Source: Bacteroidota bacterium
GTDB lineage: Bacteria > Bacteroidota > Bacteroidia > Flavobacteriales > Schleiferiaceae
Assembly (NCBI GenBank): GCA_003045865.1
Contig: PZPB01000007.1
Span: 1 to 64,000 of the forward strand
Direction of reading: 5' to 3'
Length of the DNA: 64,000 bases
Part shown: positions 58,518 through 64,000 of the stretch, one piece after another
How positions within the stretch are numbered: the first letter of the stretch is position 1
How the letters are laid out: each line of letters starts with the position of its first letter
Notes under the pieces: model-generated
Told to the model about the DNA's origin: nothing
Seen by the model: only the letters and a program-made list of their open reading frames with translations
The model's database searches: none
Program-made: the position numbers and the translations under genes

Positions 58518-59615
58518 ATGACCCCTGAAAGCCGAGTTATGATGACTAAAAGATTCGGATTCTTAGTCCTTATGTTCTCTTTTTTGATGTCCACTTCAAT
58601 GATGGCATCCGATTCTCACAGTGAAAGCGGTGAGCTTTCGATTAAAGAGCAAATTAAAAAGGATATAGATCACCACTTAAAAGACTCGCACAGTTTCCAT
58701 CTGTGGGGCGATCACGACAAAGGAACTGCCGTAGGTTTTCCTTTACCGATTATCCTGTGGGATGGTCAACTTCACTTTTTCTCTTCTTCAGAATTTCATC
58801 ACCATGATAATGGTGTAGTTGAAAGTAAGGGAACCTTTTTTAAGGAGTATCACAGTAAGATTTATATTACCGATGCTGAAGGAAGCATTCATTATGGTGA
58901 AGATCATTTTGTTTCGAATGAGAAGCCAATCGATTTTTCTATCACTAAAAATGTGTTTAGTCTAATCATTATTTCCGCCTTAATTTTCTGGATATTTAGC
59001 ACGGTAGCGAAGAGATACAAAAATGATCCTGTGCCACGCGGCATGGCTAAAATTTTTGAACCTCTTGTAATCTTCGTAAGAGATGAAATTGCTATTCCCA
59101 ATATTGGAGAGAAGCATTACAAAAAGTACATGAATTACCTATTAACGGTATTCTTCTTCATCTGGATGGTTAACTTATTTGGTCAAACGCCATTAGGAAT
59201 TAACATTACCGGTAATATCGCGATTACTTTCGCTTTAGCCTTAATCACCTTCTTAATCACCACTTTTACTGCTAATAAGAACTACTGGGGTCATATCTTT
59301 TGGATGCCAGGGGTACCTTATTTAATGCGCGTGGTTTTAGCCCCGATTGAAGTATTGGGTATGTTTATTAAGCCTTTTGCATTATTGATTCGTCTTTATG
59401 CAAACATCTCTGCTGGTCACGTAGTAATCATGAGTATTATCGGATTGCTATTCGTATTCCAAAACTGGTTCGCTCGCGGAGCTTTCTTAGGCTTAGGCTT
59501 ATTCCTCTCGGTTATAGAATTATTAGTTGCCTTTTTACAGGCGTATATTTTCACCATGTTGTCCGCTCTTTACTTCGGAAGCGCAGTAGAGGAGCATCAT
59601 CATGATGATCATTAA
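58518..59615 (+). CDS. atpB: F0F1 ATP synthase subunit a with periplasmic His-rich N-terminal extension
   Basis: Signal peptide, extension, then subunit-a core (LAPIEVLGMFIKPFALLIRLYANISAGHVVI). Confidence 0.95.
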   Translation: MTPESRVMMTKRFGFLVLMFSFLMSTSMMASDSHSESGELSIKEQIKKDIDHHLKDSHSFHLWGDHDKGTAVGFPLPIILWDGQLHFFSSSEFHHHDNGVVESKGTFFKEYHSKIYITDAEGSIHYGEDHFVSNEKPIDFSITKNVFSLIIISALIFWIFSTVAKRYKNDPVPRGMAKIFEPLVIFVRDEIAIPNIGEKHYKKYMNYLLTVFFFIWMVNLFGQTPLGINITGNIAITFALALITFLITTFTANKNYWGHIFWMPGVPYLMRVVLAPIEVLGMFIKPFALLIRLYANISAGHVVIMSIIGLLFVFQNWFARGAFLGLGLFLSVIELLVAFLQAYIFTMLSALYFGSAVEEHHHDDH

Positions 59616-59646
59616 GATTTTTATTAATGCTTAAATTTCACAAACC

Positions 59647-59838
59647 ATGGAAATTCCAACTATTGTAGGTGCAGGTTTGATCGTAATTGGTGTAGGTATG
59701 GGTATTGGCCGTATCGGTGGTTCCGCAATGGAAGCTATCGCTCGTCAACCAGAAGCATCAGGTAAGATCCAGAGTGCAATGATTATTGCTGCTGCCCTTA
59801 TCGAAGGTATTGGTTTCGCTGCTTTATTTGCTGCGTAA
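59647..59838 (+). CDS. atpE: ATP synthase subunit c
   Basis: 63 aa; GRIGGSAMEAIARQPEASGKIQSAMIIAAALIEGIGFAALF. Confidence 0.96.
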   Translation: MEIPTIVGAGLIVIGVGMGIGRIGGSAMEAIARQPEASGKIQSAMIIAAALIEGIGFAALFAA

Positions 59839-59917
59839 CCTACCAACTACCGAAAACTGTAGGGATTGCCTGCAGTTTTCGGTTAATTTTTTATAAAACG
59901 GATCAAAATAGAAGAAA

Positions 59918-60418
59918 GTGGAAAAGCTTATAAATGATTTTTCGGTAGGGTTGTTCTTTTGGCAAACCTTATTGTTCTTAGCACTATTGTTTCTTTTGCG
60001 TAAATACGCTTGGAAACCAATTATGGAGGCGGTAGATAGCCGTGAGAAAAACATTGAAGATTCCTTAGCTTCAGCTGAAAAGGCACGCGCCGAAATGGAG
60101 CGTCTTCAGTCTGATAACCAAAGAATTTTAGCCGAAGCTCGTGCCGAGCGAGATGGTATTCTTAAGGAGGCTCGCGAGATTAAAGATAAAATGATTTCCG
60201 ACGCGAAAGCAGAGGCATCAGAACAAGCAGCTAAAGTTATTGCCTCTGCCAAAGAGCAAATCAATAATGAAAAGATGGCCGCCATTACCGACCTTCGCAA
60301 TCAAGTGGCAGAAATGTCAATTGAAATCGCAGAGATGGTATTGAAAAGAGAATTGTCTGACAAGGATAAACAGGGGGCTTTTGTTAAAGAGCAACTTGCT
60401 AACTTCAAAATGAACTAA
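59918..60418 (+). CDS. atpF: ATP synthase subunit b (GTG start)
   Basis: One TM then amphipathic helix; operon position. Confidence 0.95.
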   Translation: MEKLINDFSVGLFFWQTLLFLALLFLLRKYAWKPIMEAVDSREKNIEDSLASAEKARAEMERLQSDNQRILAEARAERDGILKEAREIKDKMISDAKAEASEQAAKVIASAKEQINNEKMAAITDLRNQVAEMSIEIAEMVLKRELSDKDKQGAFVKEQLANFKMN

Positions 60419-60419
60419 C

Positions 60420-60977
60420 ATGGTAGTAACCAAGTTAGCCAGAGTATACGCCAAAGCGCTAATTGATTTAGCTAAGGAGCAAAACTCGGTAGACGTAATT
60501 AAGATCGATATGGACTTAATTTCTTCGACCTTAGCCGCCTCGCGCGACCTTAGAGTGATGCTTAAAAGCCCCATCGTTAGAGCAGATAAAAAGAAAGCGA
60601 TTCTTCTAGAAATATTTCAAGGGAAGATTTCTGATTTAAGTGGACGCTTTTTAGGAATAGTTGTAGGACATAGTCGTGAATCGTCTTTAGCAGAAATGTG
60701 CGAAGCATACCAAGTGATGTTTCTCGAGTTTAAAGGCATTGAAAAGGTTACTGTTACTACGGCGTACCAGCTTTCTGAAAAGGAATTGGCCGAGGTTATC
60801 AAAAGAGCCGAAAGCTTAAGTGGTAAAAAAGTACAGTTAGAAGAGAAGATAGACCAGTCTATCATTGGAGGAATGATATTACGCGTAAAAGATCAACGCT
60901 TTAACGGTAGCATCGCTCATCAATTAAAAAGCCTAAAACGCGAGTTCCGGGCCAATCATTATATTAAAGAATTTTAA
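60420..60977 (+). CDS. atpH: ATP synthase subunit delta
   Basis: [19 protein letters not shown]...; [29 protein letters not shown]. Confidence 0.95.
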   Translation: MVVTKLARVYAKALIDLAKEQNSVDVIKIDMDLISSTLAASRDLRVMLKSPIVRADKKKAILLEIFQGKISDLSGRFLGIVVGHSRESSLAEMCEAYQVMFLEFKGIEKVTVTTAYQLSEKELAEVIKRAESLSGKKVQLEEKIDQSIIGGMILRVKDQRFNGSIAHQLKSLKREFRANHYIKEF

Positions 60978-60999
60978 GGAATTTATAACCTCAAGCAAA

Positions 61000-62574
61000 A
61001 TGGCTGAAGTAAAATCCGCTGAAGTATCAGCAATCTTAAGGAATCAACTATCTGGATACAAAACAGAAGCAGATCTCGAAGAAGTAGGTACCATCTTACA
61101 AGTAGGTGACGGTATTGCCCGTGCCTATGGTTTAAATAACGCGCAAGCAGGTGAGCTTGTAGAGTTTGACTCTGGTTTAAGAGGGATTGTATTAAACCTA
61201 GAACAAGACAACGTAGGTATCGTACTTTTAGGTGCTGATGCAAATATTAAAGAGGGTTCAAACGTAAAGCGTACTGGCCAAATCGCCTCGGTTAATGTAG
61301 GTGAAGGAATGGTTGGCCGTGTGGTAGATACCTTAGGTACTCCAATTGATGGTAAAGGACCAATCGAAGGGGAAACTTTCGAAATGCCTTTAGAGCGTAA
61401 AGCTCCCGGTGTAATTTACCGTCAGCCTGTTACCGAGCCCTTGCAAACTGGTATCAAAGCAATTGACGCGATGATTCCTGTAGGTCGTGGTCAGCGTGAG
61501 CTTATTATTGGTGATCGTCAAACTGGTAAATCAACCGTTGCGATTGACACCATTATTAACCAGAAAGAATTTTACGACGCAGGTGAGCCTGTATTCTGTA
61601 TCTATGTAGCGATTGGACAAAAAGGTTCTACCGTTGCAGGTATCGTAAAAACCCTAGAAGAAAAGGGTGCAATGGACTATACTGTGGTTGTTGCAGCTAA
61701 CGCTTCTGACCCAGCACCAATGCAGTTTTATGCTCCATTTACGGGTGCAGCAGTGGGTGAGTACTTCCGCGATACAGGTCGTCCTGCCTTAATTATTTAT
61801 GATGATTTATCGAAGCAGGCGGTAGCTTACCGTGAGGTTTCTCTTTTATTACGTCGTCCTCCAGGTCGCGAAGCTTATCCTGGTGATGTATTCTACCTTC
61901 ACTCACGCTTATTAGAGCGTGCGGCGAAAGTTATCTCTGATGATACGGTAGCACGTAATATGAACGATTTACCTCCTTCATTAAAAGATAAGGTAAAAGG
62001 TGGCGGTTCTTTAACAGCTTTACCAATTATCGAAACACAAGCGGGTGACGTTTCGGCTTATATCCCAACGAACGTAATTTCTATCACAGACGGACAGATT
62101 TTCTTAGAGTCAGATTTATTCAACTCTGGTGTACGCCCTGCAATTAACGTAGGTATCTCGGTTTCACGTGTGGGTGGTAACGCGCAAATTAAGTCTATGA
62201 AAAAGGTATCAGGTACCTTGAAATTAGACCAAGCTCAATACCGTGAACTAGAAGCTTTTGCTAAATTCGGTTCTGACCTTGATGCGGCTACTATGTCGGT
62301 AATTAACAAAGGTCAACGTAACGTAGAAATCTTAAAGCAGGGTGTTAACTCTCCCCTTCCGGTAGAGAAGCAAGCAGCTATTATTTACGTTGGAACCAAA
62401 GCTTTATTAAACAAAGTTCCCGTTAACAAGATTAGAGAGTTCGAGGTAGAATTCTTAGATTATATGGATAACAAGCACCGCGATGTTTTAGATCAACTAA
62501 AAGCCGGTAAGCTTACGCCAGAAATCACTGGAACTATTGAGAAGGTTGCTAAAGAATTAGCAGCAAAATATTAG
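61000..62574 (+). CDS. atpA: ATP synthase subunit alpha
   Basis: [19 protein letters not shown] Walker A; typical length. Confidence 0.98.
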   Translation: MAEVKSAEVSAILRNQLSGYKTEADLEEVGTILQVGDGIARAYGLNNAQAGELVEFDSGLRGIVLNLEQDNVGIVLLGADANIKEGSNVKRTGQIASVNVGEGMVGRVVDTLGTPIDGKGPIEGETFEMPLERKAPGVIYRQPVTEPLQTGIKAIDAMIPVGRGQRELIIGDRQTGKSTVAIDTIINQKEFYDAGEPVFCIYVAIGQKGSTVAGIVKTLEEKGAMDYTVVVAANASDPAPMQFYAPFTGAAVGEYFRDTGRPALIIYDDLSKQAVAYREVSLLLRRPPGREAYPGDVFYLHSRLLERAAKVISDDTVARNMNDLPPSLKDKVKGGGSLTALPIIETQAGDVSAYIPTNVISITDGQIFLESDLFNSGVRPAINVGISVSRVGGNAQIKSMKKVSGTLKLDQAQYRELEAFAKFGSDLDAATMSVINKGQRNVEILKQGVNSPLPVEKQAAIIYVGTKALLNKVPVNKIREFEVEFLDYMDNKHRDVLDQLKAGKLTPEITGTIEKVAKELAAKY

Positions 62575-62627
62575 AAAGGAATTAGGAAAGAGCTTAAGGC
62601 TCTTTCCCCTTCTTTAAACCTCGTATT

Positions 62628-63497
62628 ATGGCCAATTTAAAAGAATTACGTAATCGCATTACCTCGGTAGGTAGCACCATGCAAATCACTTCTGCAATGA
62701 AGATGGTTTCTGCTGCCAAGCTGAAAAGAGCTCAAGATGCAATTACCCAACTAAGACCATACGCTCAAAAAATTGAGGAAATCTTAGTGAATGTAAGTGC
62801 TACCCTTGATTCTTCTGAAGGTCCTTACAGTCGTCAAACCGAAAATGTAAAGAAAGTACTGATTGTTGCCATTTCTTCTAACCGCGGTTTATGTGGTGCT
62901 TTTAATGCTAATGTCGTAAAACGTGTGATGCTTTATAAAAATGAAACATCTGCACAGGTTGACATCTTTAGCATGGGTAAAAAAGCAGCTGAGATCTTAA
63001 CCAAAAAAGGCGCAGGGAAACCAGTGGGAGATCGCAATACGATTTATGAAGATCTTAGCTTCGCTAATGCTTCTGCTGTAGCAGAAATGTTAATGGAGAA
63101 ATTCTTGTCAGGGGAGTATGACCGTATCGAATTGGTTTATAACCAGTTTGTAAACGCTGCTAACCAGATTGTACAATGCGAGCAATTCTTGCCCATCCGC
63201 GAAAGCAAACTGGAAGAAGGACAACAGGCTTCAGGTGAATATTTGTACGAGCCGGCGAAGGAAGAAATCCTAGAAGATTTAATTCCAAAGTCTTTGAAAA
63301 CTCAAGTTTTTAAAGCGCTTTTGGATAGTCAAGCTTCCGAACATGGTGCGCGTATGACTGCTATGCACAAAGCTACGGACAACGCTGATGAGCTTAGAAA
63401 AGCTCTTAGTTTGGAATACAATAAAGCCCGTCAGGCTGCAATTACAAACGAGATCTTAGAGATCGTAGGTGGAGCTAACGCTTTGGAAAAAGCTTAA
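62628..63497 (+). CDS. atpG: ATP synthase subunit gamma
   Basis: LKELRNRITSVGSTMQITSAMKMVSAAKLKRAQ; ISSNRGLCGAFNANV. Confidence 0.97.
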   Translation: MANLKELRNRITSVGSTMQITSAMKMVSAAKLKRAQDAITQLRPYAQKIEEILVNVSATLDSSEGPYSRQTENVKKVLIVAISSNRGLCGAFNANVVKRVMLYKNETSAQVDIFSMGKKAAEILTKKGAGKPVGDRNTIYEDLSFANASAVAEMLMEKFLSGEYDRIELVYNQFVNAANQIVQCEQFLPIRESKLEEGQQASGEYLYEPAKEEILEDLIPKSLKTQVFKALLDSQASEHGARMTAMHKATDNADELRKALSLEYNKARQAAITNEILEIVGGANALEKA

Positions 63498-63520
63498 AAG
63501 TCTTTTCAAAATATACTCAA

Positions 63521-63549
63521 ACCCTCTACTATTGTAGGGGTTTTTTTGT
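63521..63549 (+). terminator. Intrinsic terminator after atpG
   Basis: accctctac-tatt-gtagggg-ttttttt: stem with one bulged T plus T-tract. Confidence 0.7.
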
Positions 63550-63619
63550 TTCTACCCTTTCTAAAAATTGCGTCGTACCTAGGTTTTGATGGCCTGTTAT
63601 TTGCTACCTTTCCCATGCA

Positions 63620-64000
63620 ATGACCCGATTAAATATAACCCTAAGAGGAAGGATATTTTTTTCGATGCTCCTTATTATTGGGGTATCCTTTTTTTTGACA
63701 GGAACTATATCTTTCTACCATTTTAAGCAGGAAAACGAAAGCTATCACGAAGAGCGCCTAAGACGAAAGGAGTTTGCGATTTTAGAGGCAATCAATTTCT
63801 TTTTAAGGGATCAGGAGATTACAGATAATACCGACTCCATCGTTAAGATGTTCGATAATAAGGTTTGTGAACTCTCCCAAATTAACGGTCTCGATATTAA
63901 TATATATGGACTTAACGGTAATCTTTTAATTGCCAGTACCCCGAGCCTGCACGAGGATAGTATCATTCCCGTTAAAATCGATTACGAGTTAATGGAGCGT
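63620..64000 (+). CDS. Probable sensor histidine kinase N-terminus (truncated by window edge)
   Basis: Not in track; open to window end: MTRLNITLRGRIFFSMLLIIGVSFFLTGTISFYHFKQENESYHEERLRRKEFAILEAINFFL...; TM plus periplasmic sensor-like region. Confidence 0.6.
   Translation, partial: MTRLNITLRGRIFFSMLLIIGVSFFLTGTISFYHFKQENESYHEERLRRKEFAILEAINFFLRDQEITDNTDSIVKMFDNKVCELSQINGLDINIYGLNGNLLIASTPSLHEDSIIPVKIDYELMER

Noticed and set aside
62162-62177. parS-like half site ggtttcacgtgtgg in atpA
   Set aside because: One arm only; palindrome is broken.
58497-63497. Incomplete ATP synthase operon (no atpD/atpC) as evidence of gene loss
   Set aside because: Split atpDC elsewhere in the genome is common in Bacteroidota; not treated as anomalous.
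1-64000. CRISPR arrays, rRNA operons, prophage or IS elements
   Set aside because: Scanned for regularly spaced direct repeats, rRNA signatures, integrases, transposases and phage structural proteins; none recognised.

Overview
The window is chromosomal DNA from a Bacteroidota/Flavobacteriales-type bacterium. This is inferred from the SprE/PorW-like T9SS lipoprotein, DUF4175, DUF2911 and DUF4139 proteins, TAnnTTTG promoters, an ATP synthase operon lacking atpD/atpC, and the IPExxxVDY-type protein between pyk and rnc. Most of it is housekeeping: gltX, folB, mnmG, ybeY, holB, pgk, pheS, pyk, rnc, fabF, acpP, purN, rnhA, atpBEFHAG, rpiB and tRNA-Cys. Two CDSs absent from the ORF track run off the window edges: a PKD-domain surface protein (1..1490, -) and a probable sensor-kinase N-terminus (63620..64000, +). 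No rRNA, CRISPR array, prophage or intact transposon was seen. Items most worth a second look: (1) two identical parS-like 16-mers (AGTTTCACGTGAAACA) in and just after mnmG; (2) an AT-rich intergenic region at 22735-23190 with a GTTAATA motif cluster and a near-consensus DnaA box, lying about where hand-sampled GC skew changes sign, i.e. a candidate oriC; (3) a LysR-DabB-DabA inorganic-carbon transporter locus with two copies of a palindromic operator about 3 helical turns apart; (4) a perfect terminator hairpin plus U-tract inside the first codons of rnc, just downstream of fabF; (5) a tightly coupled five-gene operon with two different PLP racemases; (6) a decayed histidine-kinase pseudogene; (7) a membrane-anchored AraC-TPR regulator divergent from an ankyrin lipoprotein/acyltransferase pair; (8) REP-like and hairpin-rich intergenic repeats. 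All calls are by eye; no searches were run.
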